Of a stretch of 64,000 nucleotides of DNA, positions 1 through 11,621 are shown one piece after another. Both the position numbers and the translations under genes were made by a program. Every line of letters begins with the position of its first letter. Positions within the stretch are counted from its first letter, which is position 1. Origin of the DNA: Pseudeuparius sepicola (Eukaryota; Arthropoda; Insecta; Coleoptera; Anthribidae); contig OY987299.1 in assembly GCA_963920635.1 (NCBI GenBank), positions 67,314,692 to 67,378,691 on the forward strand. The letters are read 5' to 3'. The notes beneath the pieces are model-generated. The model was not told the origin of the DNA. It was given only the letters and a program-made list of their open reading frames with translations, and searched no databases.

Positions 1-1006
1 TTATGCTACATGATATTATACTTCATGTGTCAAAACATTTATATTCTGGAACATATGTGAAAAATATAACAATTTTCTATTCCATTCTACATGGAATAAA
101 TGGAAAATGTAAATTTTATCGGAATTTGAATCATTGAAGGAAGCATTGGGTGGCTCAAGATTCCAAGACGGTAACGATGGTGCCCAACCAAAAATATTCT
201 ATAAAAGTGGCATTTTAAAACTGCCACAAAGATGGCAAAAGTGTATAGACTTAGAGGGTGAATACATGGAGAAATAGTGTAAAAATCATATCCTTATTGC
301 AGTTAACTAAAAGTTAAAGCCAAATTCAGATTTATATTTGAACCCTCCTCGTACACTGCAAAAGATTGGCTAGGCGTAGCGGCGAACTACCGCACACTTT
401 CGGCACTAGAGTTCCTTTTTTAAATTAAATTAAATTTGACATTCGTTATAAAAATCTGAACTAGAAAAAGCCTTGGTACACAAATAACTATTATATGCAA
501 AATTCATATTATTATGGAAATTGGATCACCCTATTTACTTAATAGAAAAACATATAATTATTGTTCTACGGCTTTTAATGAATCGTTCAATTATGTGCTT
601 GTTCACGATTAGAAAATGCCCAGCATTCGATTACTCCCTTCCCGACTGCTTATCAACGGTTTCCAACTGAGTTCATTGCATAACAGATATGTGTAGAACT
701 ATTTACAATCATTAAAGTCAAAATACTTGAAATTATATTGAAAATTATTACTTTAGGAATAAATGTATTCCTCAACATCGATGCATCAAATTTAGTGAAA
801 AAGTTACCTATGAAATCACTTTATACCTCTGTTTATCATAAGGGACATAGGTAAGATTCACATATGCCTGATGGATCCAATAGGGTGAAGTGCCGATTCA
901 TATCAGAATAAGTTTGTTGGGGCAATAAGATGTTATTTGAAATGTTACTTCAGATATACAAGCTGATTTTAAAATACATATATGTACTACTTGGTGAAGA
1001 GAAAAA
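1..1006. other. AT-rich sequence, no gene seen
   Basis: No open frame, splice pair or repeat structure that I can support. A short GC-richer patch lies at about 350-415. The stretch ends where the left arm of the foldback element begins. Confidence 0.5.
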
Positions 1007-1529
1007 TACAGAGTGTTTCTAAATTATGGTGCCAATGTAAAATGACAGGTAGAAAATGTCATTTTGACAAAAAGTTTCCCCTAAACATGGGCCCGAAAAT
1101 GCATAATAAGAAATTTGCAGGGTGATAAAGGTACAAACTGAGAAACATATTTTTCGAAATAACTTCTTCAGAAGTTATGCAATTTAAAGGAAATCTGGTG
1201 CAGTCTTTTAGTCGCTGAAGGGCAACAATTTCCTTTAAAAACAATTTATTCCTATCGCCACAGACCTATATAACTTCGCTACAGACAGTGCCTGGGGCCT
1301 GGGGACCCAATTGTTTGAAATGGCACCAATAGAGGGCGCCGCATGTGGGAAATTCCAATAAAAATATAATCGGCCGGCCTGACCACAATAATTCGGTGGC
1401 CTTGAAAGCACCTATCCCATAAAAAACGCTGCAACGTTGTCGATGCAAGAACATGTGGATATAAGGAATAGCATTTATACGAGTAGTAATAATAAGGCAG
1501 CCACAATTCGAAATTATTAGAATTATTCC

Positions 1530-3775
1530 AGATGCACCAATCCGCGATCCGCGATTGGAGAAAATTTCCTGCCAAAAACTACTCCCTGCATCTCTTTAGC
1601 GAAACAACTTCATACTTCCACTATGGCGTTCAAAAAGTCTCAGAAATAAAAAAAACTGCGGGAAAAAACTACCCCTTCCCATCCCCGAAGTTGTTTTTGG
1701 TCAGATCCTCGCCATTTTTAGCAAGAACGTTTAAAATTATTCCGGACCCAGACACACCTAATCCGCGGTTGAAAAAATTTGCCGGACAAAACTACCCCCT
1801 GCATCCCTTTAGGAAAAAAAAATGATAACTCCATTGTTTATGGTCCGATTTTCGTCGTTTTCACAAGGATGTTAAAAAAAGTCAGTCTGAGAAATAAAAA
1901 AAACTGCCGGAAAAAACTACCCCTTCCCACACCCGAAGTTGTTTTTGAACCTCGCCATTTTTAGCAAGGACGTTTAAAATTATTCCAGAAGCACCAATCC
2001 ACGGTTGAAAAAAATTGCCGGACAATACTAACCCTTGCATCCCTTTAGGGAAAAAAAAAGATAACTCCATTGTTTATGGTCCGATTTTCGTCGTTTTCAC
2101 AAGGATGTTAAAAAAAGTCAGTCTGAGAAATAAAAAAAACTGCCGAAAAAAAAAAACCCCTTCCCACCCCCGAAGTTGTTTTTGATCGGAACCTCGCCAT
2201 TTTTAGCAGGGACGTTCAAAATTATTCCAGAAGCACCAATCCGCGGTTGAAAAAAAATTGCCGGACAAAACTACCCCCTGCATCCCTTTAGGAAAAAAAA
2301 AAAGATAACTCCATTGTTTATGGTCCGATTTTCGTCGTTTTCACAAGGATGTTAAAAAAAGTCAGTCTGAGAAATAAAAAAACTGCCGAAAAAAACTACC
2401 CCTTCCCACCCCCGAAGTTGTTTTTGGTCGGATCCTCGCTATTCTTAGCAAGGTCGTTCAGAATAACTCCAGAAACACCAATCCGCGGTTGAAAAAAATT
2501 GCCGAACAAAACTACCCCCTGCATCATTTAGGAAAAAAAAAGGATAAATCCATTGTTTCTGGTCCGATTTTCGCCGTTTTCACAAGGATATTAAAAAAAG
2601 TCAGTCTGAGAAATAAAAAAAACTGCCGGAAAAAAACTACCCCTTCCCACCCCCGAAGTTGTTTTTGATCGGAACCTCACCATTTTTAGCAAGGACGTTC
2701 AAAATTATTCCAGAAGCACCAATCCGCGGTTGAAAAAAAATTGCCGGACAAAACTACCCCCTGCATCCCGTTAGGAAAAAAAAATGATAACTCCATTGTT
2801 TATGGTCCGATTTTCGTCGTTTTCACAAGGATGTTAAAAAAAGTCAGTCTGAGAAATAAAAAAAAACTGCCGGAAAAAAAAAACTACCCCTTCCCACCCC
2901 CGAAGTTGTTTTTGGTCGGATCCTCGCTATTCTTAGCAAGGTCGTTCAGAATAACTCCAGAAACACCAATCCACGATTGAAAAAAATTGCCGGACAAAAC
3001 TAACCCCTGCATCCCTTTAGGGAAAAAAAATGATAACTCCATTGTTTATGGTCCGATTTTCGTCGTTTTCACAAGGATGTTAAAAAAAGTCAGTCTGAGA
3101 AATAAAAAAACTGCCGGAAAAAAAAACTACCCCTTCCCACCCCCGAAGTTGTTTTTGGTCGGATCCTCGCTATTCTTGGCAATGTCGTTCAGAATGACTC
3201 CAGAAACACCAATCCACGGTTGAAAAAAATTGCCGGACAAAACTAACCCCTGCATCCCTTTAGGGAAAAAAAAATGATAACTCCATTGTTTATGGTCCGA
3301 TTTTCGTCGTTTTCACAAGGATGTTAAAAAAAGTCAGTCTGAGAAATAAAAAAAACTGCCGGAAAAAAAAACTACCCCTTCCCACCCCCGAAGTTGTTTT
3401 TGGTCGGATCCTCGCTATTCTTAGCAAGGTCGTTCAGAATAACTCCAGAAACACCAATCCACGGTTGAAAAATATTGCCGGACAAAACTACCCCCTGCAT
3501 CCCTTTACGAAAAAAATGATAACTCCATTGTTTATGGTCCAATTTTCGCCGTTTTCACAAGGATGTTAAAAAAAGTCAGTCTCAGAAATAAAAAAAACTG
3601 CCGGAAAAAACTACCCCTTCCCACCCCCGAAGTTGTTTTTGATCGGAACCTCGCCATTTTTAGCAAGGACGTTTAAAATTATTCCAGAAGCACCAATCCA
3701 CGGTTGAAAAAAATTGCCGGAGAAAAATACCCCCTGCATTTCTTTAGGAAAAAAATTAGAACTCCATTGTTTCTG
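1530..3775 (+). repeat. Tandem satellite, about 9 units of about 241 bp
   Basis: Each unit carries the same landmarks in order: TGCCGGACAAAACTACCCCC, then CCATTGTTTATGGTCCGATT, AAAAAAAGTCAGTCTGAGAA, CCCACCCCCGAAGTTGTTTT and ATTCCAGAAGCACCAATC. GAAGTTGTTTTTG recurs at roughly 1690, 1936, 2173, 2415, 2657, 2900, 3149, 3390 and 3630. Units differ by substitutions and by A-run length. Open frames across the array repeat the same peptide and are satellite translations, not genes. Confidence 0.9.
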
Positions 3776-4118
3776 GTTCGATTTTCAAAACTACATTCAA
3801 AAAGTCTCAGAATTAAAAGAACTGCCATTTAGCGTTTTTTTTTACTTATTTAAAATATGCCACAACTATTGCCTTAATCAGGACAAATCAAAACCCTCAT
3901 ATACCAAATTTGTACAAAAATATACAGGGAGTTCCATGCTAGAGGGTGTCAAAGTTAAACAAAATAGGAATCTTAAGCGCAACTGGTGAATCAAGTGCGG
4001 GCCAAGGAACTTAAATTCTCAATATGGCGGACTTCAGAGAAAAATCGGAAAAATGCATAACATACAGGGTGTCACAGAGCCAGTAATTCAAACGAATCCT
4101 GTGGAAAGGGGACTCTAT

Positions 4119-5620
4119 TTAGGGATATTCGAAGTTTGACTGTTGAGAAGTTATTTCAACTTTTATGATTTCGTTAAGACTCTTGGGGGTGGGGAGGGTT
4201 AGTTTTTTGTCTGAAAATTTGTTTTTGAATTCTGAGACTTTATAATATCCTTGTGAAAAGGCGACAATCGGACCAGAAAAAATGCAGTAATGATATTTTT
4301 TCGTAAAGGGGTGCAGGGGGTAGTTTTGTCCGGCAAATTTTTTCAATTGGTGCGTTTGGGATTACTTATTTGGAATGTCCTTGCTGAAAATGGCGAGGAT
4401 TCGACCAAAAACAATTTCGGGGGTGGGAAGGAGGCAGTTTTTTTTTCAGGCAGTTTTTATGCTTCTGAGACTCTTTTGAACGTCCTTGTGAAAACGGCGA
4501 AAATCGGACCAGAAATAATGGAGGTATCAATTTTTTCCCTAAAGGGATGCAGAGGGTAGTTGTGTCAGGAAAATTTTTTCAACCGCGGATTGGTCCGTCT
4601 GGGTAAATTTTGAACGTTCTGGCTGAAAATGGCGAGGATTCGACCAAAAACAACTTCGGGGGTGGGAAGGGGTAGTTTTTTGTCAGGCAGTTTTTTATGC
4701 TTCTGAGACTCTTTTGAACGTCCTTGTGAAAACGGCGAAAATCCAATGGATTTATCTTTTTTTTCCTAAAGGGATGCAGGGGGTAGTTGCTAAGAATAGC
4801 GAGGATCCGACCAAAAACAACTTCGAGGGTGGGAAGGGGTAGTTTTTTTTTCGGCAGTTTTTTTTATTTCTCAGACTGACTTTTTTCAACATCCTTGTGA
4901 AAACGGCGAAAATTGGACCATAAACAATGGAGTTATCATTTTTTTTTCCTAACGGGATGCAGGGGATAGTTTTGTCTGGCAATTTTTCTCAACCGCGGAT
5001 TGGTGCTTCTGGAATAATTTTGAACGCCCTTGCTAAAAATGGCGAGGTTCCGATCAAAAACAATTTCGGGGGTGGGAAGGGGTAGGTTTTTTTTCGGCAT
5101 TTTTTTTATTTCTCAGACTGACTTTTTTAACATCCTTGTGAAAACGGCGAAAATCGGACCATAAACAATGGAGTTATCATTTTTTTTCCTAACGGGATGC
5201 AGGGGGTAGTTTTGTCTGGCAATTTTTTTCAACCGCAGATTGGTGCTTCTGGAATAATTTTGAAAGTCCTTGCTAAAAATGGCGAGGTTCCGATCAAAAA
5301 CAACTTCGGGGGTGGGAAGGGGTAGTTTTTTTTCCGGCAGTTTTTTTATTTCTCAGACTGACTTTTTTTAACATCCTTGTGAAAACGGCGAAAATCGGAC
5401 CAGAAACAATGGAGTTATCAATTTTTTTCCCTAAAGGGATGCAGGGGGTAGTTTCGTCAGGTAAATTTTTTCAACCGCGGATTGGTGCGTCTGGGTAAAC
5501 TTTGAACGTTCTGGCTGAAAATGGCGAGGATCCGACCAAAAACATTTCGGGGGTGGGAAGGGGTAGTTTTTTGTCAGGCAATTTTTTTACTTCTGAGATT
5601 TTCAGGGTGTAGTTTTCCCG
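4119..5620 (-). repeat. The same satellite in inverted orientation, about 6 units
   Basis: Reverse complements of the forward-array landmarks (GGGGGTGGGAAGG, TTGGTGCTTCTGGAATAATT, AACAATGGAGTTATCA) recur about every 170-245 bp, with AAAACAACTTCG-type sites near 4410, 4648, 4815, 5058, 5298 and 5540. One unit near 4740-4800 is short through an internal deletion. The forward and inverted arrays face each other across a spacer of about 340 bp (3780-4118), making a giant hairpin-forming structure. Confidence 0.88.
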
Positions 5621-5824
5621 GCAATTTTAAGTAAGTGTATGTACATCAATATGAATCTCAAAAATCCTTACCTACCAATTCCATCTTCCTTGCCTCTTTC
5701 TGTGAACATATTATTTATATCACAGACGTATATAGCTTAGCTAGGCTATATAGGTCTGTGTTTATATACATAATACATCTGCTTGTATGCAGATGTATTT
5801 TTATCCCTAAAATGGGCCGGATAG

Positions 5825-6052
5825 GCGACATTTGACAACGACGAGTGGAAAGATGTAGAACTCAGCGACCTCTATGGGACGGTAGTGGAAATATTTGTAC
5901 GAATTCCCACAAAGGATGCCAACTTCAGGGACTTGGCATCCTTTTGGGTTCGCCTAAAAATATACGGCGAGGCACAGTCTGTAGCGAAGCTATATAGGTC
6001 TGTGCTATCGCTCAGGGGCTGGCTGGGCAGCAAAATGGATTTTAACTCGTGA
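5825..6052 (+). pseudogene. Open reading stretch without a start, unidentified
   Basis: A 75-codon stop-free frame runs from just after TAG at 5822 to TGA at 6050. It has balanced, non-repetitive composition (it begins ATFDNDEWKDVELSDLYG and contains TKDANFRDLASFWVRLKIYG), unlike the A/T-run peptides around it. No ATG lies at the front and no splice sites are convincing. It sits in the right part of the foldback element, overlapping one block of the inverted arm. It could be a captured exon fragment, a relic of the element's own gene, or chance. I do not recognise the family. Confidence 0.25.
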
Positions 6053-6843
6053 CTTTTTCTTGGTCTTGTAGGTTTTAGTGCATCTTTTGATTTTGCAATA
6101 AAAGTGTATATAAAAGTGTAACGTTAGAATTTTCAAAATGTACCCCAAAACACCTGTTAACTACAAAATTCGAAACATAACGCACTTAAATGTTACAAAT
6201 GAATTGTACATTCAAAAATAAGCTAAAAATGTTTAATGGACATTGGGTAAAACATCATTGATTTTCTTGAAATAGGGTGTCAAAATTTTGTCGAGTTCAA
6301 TCCGTTCCATCTTGAAAGTGAACAATTTTTGGTACATCGTTTATAGGGATTTTTTTGTCACTTTTAATGCTACAATTATTCTGTAAAATTTGAAGGCATT
6401 AGTTCACAATTTTATTTTTCAAATTTTGGAGTTACACATGTTTTGCCAATTTCAATGCAAATGGTTGATTTTATAGTTATGAAACAAGTATACACCTTTA
6501 TTACAAAATGAAAAGATGCTCTAAAATGTGTCAACCTCAAAAGAAAAAAAAGTGATGAGTGCCTATAGAATCGTGCTACCCCGCCCCTTCGCCTCTGGGC
6601 GATGGGAATAAATTGTTTTTACACAGAACTGTTGCACTTCAGCAACTAAAGGACTGCACCAAGTTTCATTTAGATTCAACCTTTGTAGAAGTTATTTAGT
6701 ACATTTTTCAAACAGTACCTTTATTACCCTGCAACTTTCTTGTTATGCATTTTCGGAACCATGTTTATAGGACACTTTTTGTTTAGAATAATATTTTCTA
6801 CCTGTCATATTATGTTGGCACCATAATTTAGAAAAACCCTATA

Positions 6844-8350
6844 TACAGGGTGAGTTTTTTTCGATGACCACTATGGGGATCTCGGAAACTAGCAGAGCTA
6901 GAACGAAGGTTAAATGGGAAAAGAATTGCGGTTTTGAAAGGTCAATGTAATGCCCCTTTTGGCTCACTAGATATTTTGATTTTCTGCTATTTCATCAGAT
7001 CTCTGTAGCTCCGTTATTTCTGATTATACAGAAAAACTGTAGAGACGAAAATTGTAGCTAATTTTGGGCTTAATAAGATAATCTAATCCAATTTTTTATT
7101 TTGTTTGTGATTTTTGAGATATGACATAAACTTGTGTTTTTTTAAATGTACCTAAATCATAGTTGGCTGTGGCCTTATCAAATTGGCCATTTTTTGAGCT
7201 TTCCAAAGATATAATACTCGACATAGTTATTATAAAAAATAAAAGAGCTATGGCTAATTTTCTGATTTTTTTTAAATTTTCACAGTCAGCCATGGAATAT
7301 TTTCATAATTACGTTCTATTTTATAATTAGACGTACTTCAAACTTTCCATTTTGTTTTTAGCTGGTAACAAAATGTAACAAAATAAAACAAAAATTAAAA
7401 AACTCAAATACTTATTATTAATATTTTAAAAGGTCACCTTTTAAAATAAAAAAGGTGTTCAAACAATCCACCATTATTATTTATGCAAATATTGCATCTT
7501 TTTAAAACTGAATTTGTCCGCTTTCTTAGAGAGCATCTGTCACTGTCGATACTGGCAATTGCTTCTAAAACAGCTGCTCTTAATTCAACAATTGTCTCAT
7601 ACTTTATTTTGTACTGTTCCCCACAAAAAGAAATACAAAGCAGACCAATCGGGGGATCGGGGCGGCCAGGAAATAGGTCTATTTCTCCCTATCCAACTAT
7701 TTGGATAGAGCTGATCTAGGTAATTTCTTACGGGCAAATAATTATATGGTAGAGCTCCATCACGATAATTTTTGTTTTATTTTGTTACATTTTGTTAACA
7801 GCTAAAAATAAAATATTTAAAAGTTTGAAGTATGTCTTATTATAAAATAGAACGTAATTATCAAAATATTCCATGGCTGACTATGTGAAAATTAAACAAA
7901 AAAATCAGAAAATTAGCCATAGCTCTTTTATTTTTTATAATAACTATGCCGAGTATTATATCTTTGAAAAGCTCAAAAAAATGGCCGAATTGATAAGGCC
8001 ACAGCCAACTATGATTTACATTTAAAAAACACAAGTTTATGTCATATCTCAAAAATCACAAATAACATAAAAAATTTGATTAGATTATCTTATTAAGCCC
8101 AAAATTATCTACAATTTTTGTGTCTACAGTTTTTCTGTATAATCATAAATAACGGAGCTACAGAGATCTGATGAAATAGCAAAAAATCACTCTTTCCAAA
8201 TATGTAGTGAGCTATGAACTTTTTTAAAAATCCAAAAGGGGCATTAGATTGAGCATTCAAAACTGCAATTCTTTCCCCATTTAACCTTTGTTCTAGCTCT
8301 GTTAGTTTCCGAGATCCCCATAGTGGTCATCGAAAAAAACTCACCTTGTA
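6844..8350. mobile_element. Foldback element of about 1.5 kb, TACAGGGTG ends, TA-flanked
   Basis: Long terminal inverted repeats: 6844-about 7400 pairs with about 7770-8350. The left end is TACAGGGTGAGTTTTTTTCG; the right end read inward is TACAAGGTGAGTTTTTTTCG. TA dinucleotides at 6842-6843 and 8351-8352 look like the target duplication. The unpaired centre (about 7400-7770) holds a decayed DDE transposase tail. The element starts exactly where the preceding foldback element ends and lies just downstream of the host-gene poly(A) signal. Confidence 0.8.
7453..7700 (-). pseudogene. Mariner/Tc-type DDE transposase, C-terminal relic
   Basis: The minus strand reads ...NRPISWPPRSPDWSALYFFLWGTVQNKV, followed after a frame change by YETIVELRAAVLEAIASIDS and ...NGGLFEHL. 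In insect mariner-like transposases the corresponding segment is WPPRSPDLTPLDFFLWG, then a helical tail ending near NGGHFEHL. The relic keeps WPPRSPD, but the last catalytic Asp of that motif reads Tyr (SALY in place of TPLD), and there is at least one frameshift. Only the last part of the gene is left, about 80 residues of a protein usually near 350. It explains why the host element has TA flanks and shows it is dead. Confidence 0.75.
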
Positions 8351-8382
8351 TATTAATTTTCCGGTTTAGAATGAAAATTGAT

Positions 8383-8388
8383 TTTATT
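8383..8388 (-). promoter_or_regulatory. Poly(A) signal AATAAA of the host-gene 3' end
   Basis: AATAAA on the minus strand, about 22 nt after the TAA stop at 8412-8410. The resulting 3' UTR would be short. The neighbouring foldback element begins only 33 bp further on. Confidence 0.5.
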
Positions 8389-8409
8389 CTACTACAGTTT
8401 CAACCCTAA

Positions 8410-9159
8410 TTACCTAAAAAGTTGTACAGTTACAAGATCCATAAAGCAAGAAGGTCGCCTCTTGTTGAGAGATGACATTCTGATGACCTCATGGGAATGT
8501 GAACAATAATAATTATTGGCAAGCGTGGGGGAACAACACCCATCACCGGACAGCATTCCGTTGGCATCATTCTCTCCCTAGTAAGTAACCATTTACTTTA
8601 CGGATCTTAATACAGCTATCGTCTTTAGTATCTCTTCTAAGATAAAAAAAAATTGCTCTTTAGCTATATTATTTTATTCTAAAGAATCTTTCTGTTCTAA
8701 ACTGAACAACTAATGTATCTACTTTTCTCTTGGCCGAATTTTACATATCTGTAATTTCAAATCACCCTCTAGATTGATAGTAAAGTTTCTAAATTGCCTT
8801 CATATTTACATCTGTATTAAGGTTGCGAGTTGATGCAATAACTATAATACTAAAAAAGAGAAGATTTTTGGTCAGGAAGTAAAATGAAGTTAATATGTAA
8901 ATAAGCTATTAAACAAAGAGCTTTTCGCAGCTACTTCCCAAAAAAGTTTAATTTCTATTGAAAATTATTATTCCAAAAATTTGACTTACCATAACGTGAT
9001 GTTGACGAAAGTTGAGTGGTGAGAGGAACAGGTGCCACTGTTGCTTGTTTGTTGGAAGAAGGAATATATCTAGATACAGCCCTTCCAGATGAACTGGTGG
9101 AATTAGAGTTTATACTAAGCGCTGGTGCTGCATTGGGTAGGGGGGTGGTTCTTATAAGT
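8410..9159 (-). CDS. Last two exons of an apparent host gene, product unknown
   Basis: Penultimate exon 9159-8990: acceptor TATCTTCTTTCAG just upstream, donor G|GTAAGT at 8990/8989. It is open in one frame, begins LIRTTPLPNAAPALSINSNS, and is rich in Ser/Thr/Pro. Terminal exon 8573-8410: acceptor ...TAGGGAG|AG, 53 codons, ending MDLVTVQLFR and TAA. The first exon leaves one base and the second supplies two, so the frame runs through (codon GAG). The tail contains KRRPS, a possible basophilic kinase site. The intron is 416 bp with a weak pyrimidine tract at its 3' end. Upstream exons would lie to the right, beyond the Dong array or outside the window. I do not recognise the protein. Matching phases, a strong donor, and a stop followed by AATAAA make a real gene more likely than chance. 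Confidence 0.6.
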
Positions 9160-9336
9160 CTGAAAGAAGATATAGTTCCTTTATTACTAGCAAAAAACTA
9201 AAGATAATAATATTAAATTTTATATACGAGTAATTTTAATTGTAGTGACAATGAAGAGAATTTGCATTTTTAAACATGTTGCACACTATGATAACAAGTA
9301 TTCCAGAGAAATATAGATAATAATAATAATAATAAT

Positions 9337-9542
9337 AGAAGAACGAATTAGAAGGCAATGGGAAATGGAAAACGTCCGACAACATCAATGTCACCTAAGG
9401 CCCGATAACATGGCAAGGGTCTCGTCCGAGCCAGATCCTTATGGTATCCGGGATACCCGGGATCTGAGTGAATGTTCCCCGTAGAGGGAGTGCGAATGCC
9501 TTTTGGCTAAGTCGATAATAATAATAATAATAATAATAATAA
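9337..9542 (+). mobile_element. Dong/R4-like 3' fragment, copy A, with (TAA)n tail
   Basis: It begins after a (TAA)n run with the end of the endonuclease region, then jumps within AACGTCC to the final codons and 3' UTR (...CGGGATCTGAGTGAATGTTC...TTTTGGCTAAGTCGA), followed by (TAA)n at about 9513-9542. Against copy B about 190 bp are missing between two AACGTCC sites. It is identical in 3' UTR layout to the other copies. Confidence 0.85.
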
Positions 9543-11621
9543 CATCATTGCAATGCAGCAGAAGGGCTGCTCGAAGGGCGCAATGGGATGCAAAGAGCAA
9601 CTCATCATAGACTCTGTCATCTGCAACCAGGCTCATTCCAAGCAACGAAACCTCCACATGGCTTATGTGGACTACAAAAAAGCATTTGATTCCGTACCTC
9701 ACGACTGGCTCACAGGTATCTTAAAGCTGTATAAAATAGATCATCATACAGTTTCCTTTTTAGAACACGTTATGACAACCTGGCGCACTAAGATACAACT
9801 CAGAACCGCAGACAGTAACATCGAGACCGACACAATCAACATCCGAAGAGGGATTTTCCAAGGAGATTCACTCAGTCCACTGTGGTTCTGCATGGCGATG
9901 AACCCTCTATCACATCGGTTGAACTCTACAAAATATGGCTTCGCTATCAAAAGCAACAACGCAGAAGCGATCAAGTTGAATCACCTATTATATATGGATG
10001 ATTTAAAACTGATCGCCGCAACCAAAAACCAACTAACGCAAATGCTTAAAATTGTAGAGGAGTTCTCCAGGGACATCGGAATGCTGTTTGGACTGGACAA
10101 GTGCCGCACCCTTAATATCATCCGGGGAAAGCTCGAACAAAGCGCACACGAGATGCAGGACGGCCAGGAGATCGAAGCAATGAGCAAGGGAGATACATAC
10201 AAGTATCTCGGGATGAAACAAGCTCAAAGGATAGACCATCGAACAATGAAGACTGATTTAACGAATGAATTCATCAAGAGAGTAAGACAAGTAGTGCGAA
10301 CTGATCTTAACAGCAGGAATTTGTTTAAGGCCCTGAACACGTATGCGTGCTCTGTACTCAGCTATTCGTTCGGAATAGTGAATTGGACCAACACGGACAT
10401 CAACAACCTGCAACGAAAAGTTAGGACACTACTGACAAAAGCTCATAAACATCATCCCCGTAGCGCCGTAGAAAGAACAACTCTGCCACGTCAACTAGGA
10501 GGAAGAGGATTGGCAGATCTCAGCAAGCAATTGGACCAACAAATATTAAATCTGCGTAATTATTTCTACAGGCAGGCCAACAGCTCCACACTACATAGGG
10601 CTATATGCGGAGCAGACGTCTCAACACCGCTACGTCTGACGGAACACGAGCGTCAAAATCACCACCGAACCGACAACGATAAACTACAGAGGTGGTTGGG
10701 GAAGCCGCTGCATGGGAGACATCCTAATGAGGTTAACCAGGAACATGTCGACAAGTTAGCGTCGAACTATTGGCTGACCTCGGGACGAATGTTCCCCGAG
10801 ACGGAAGGCTTCCTACTGGCCATACAAGATCAGGTTATACCAACTCGCAACTACCTAAAATTCATTGTAGGAGATGCATCGGTAGTGGATGACAGATGCA
10901 GATACGGGTGCCCAACTTCAGAAACAATCCAGCACATAACAGGAGGATGTCAGATGTTCGCATCAACGGAATATAAGGAACGACACGATTCGGTTGCCAA
11001 GATCTTGCACCGGGAACTGGCGGAAAAGCTGCTGCTTGTGCAGACAGAAAGGGTCCCATATTACAACTACACACCTGAGCCTGTTCTTGAGAACAGCAAC
11101 TACAAGATGTACTGGGATCGTACAGTTCTGACTGATCAACGAGTTGCCCATAACAGACCGGACCTTATAATAGTTGATAAAATTTCTAGGAAGACAACTC
11201 TGATTGATGTGGCCATCCCGAACAACAACAACCTGCGTGTGAAGCAAGTCGAGAAGATCGCGAAGTACAGAGACTTAGAAGAACGAATTAGAAGGCAATG
11301 GGAAATGGAGAACGTCCAGACGATTCCAATCATCATGTCAACAACTGGTGTTATACCAAAAAGTTTGCTGAGAAACATCAAGGAGCTGAATCTAACTGAT
11401 AGTCTTTACAGGTCCATGCAGAAAGCGGTACTACTTGCGACAGCCCGAACCGTCAGGAAATTCATGGGGAATGCAGGAACGTCCGACAACATCAATGTCA
11501 CCTAAGGCCCGATAACATGGAAAGGGTCTCGTCCGAGCCAGATCCTTATGGTATCAGGGATACCCGGGATCTGAGTGAATGTTCCCAGTAGAGGGAGTGC
11601 GAATGCCTTTTGGCTAAGTCG

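Larger units (their letters stand above)
1007..6841. mobile_element. Large foldback element with satellite-bearing arms
   Basis: The left end (1007, TACAGAGTGTTTCTAAATTA) matches, as its reverse complement, the sequence ending at 6841 (TAGGGTTTTTCTAAATTATG). The match continues through about 1007-1290 against about 6600-6841. A second block of the same arm (AGCGAA.CTATATAGGTCTGTG) is at 5985-6005, so the right arm appears to hold about 590 bp of extra sequence (about 6006-6597). Between the arms lie forward and reversed arrays of a satellite of about 241 bp. The ends resemble the TACAGGGTG termini of other TA-flanked elements in this window, although no clear TA precedes the left end. No transposase is visible, so it would be non-autonomous. 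The exact ends are approximate. Confidence 0.6.

Noticed and set aside
1532..5000. Repeated ORFs of 60-97 codons starting MPDKTTPCIPLGKK and similar
   Set aside because: They are translations of the tandem satellite; the same peptide recurs with A-run frameshifts.
1530..5620. CRISPR-like array
   Set aside because: Units are contiguous satellite repeats with no unique spacers, in eukaryotic DNA.
7096..8052. Mirror ORFs of about 60 codons on the minus strand in the foldback arms
   Set aside because: They lie in the inverted arms and mirror each other out of frame; low-complexity translation.
8520..8586. Plus-strand donor CCCTA|GTAAGT at 8579/8580 as the end of a plus-strand exon
   Set aside because: No plus-strand acceptor and open frame of matching length; the minus-strand exon explains the same sequence with phase and poly(A) support.
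9744..11381. Minus-strand ORFs of 68-94 codons opposite the Dong frame
   Set aside because: Shadows of the real plus-strand coding sequence.
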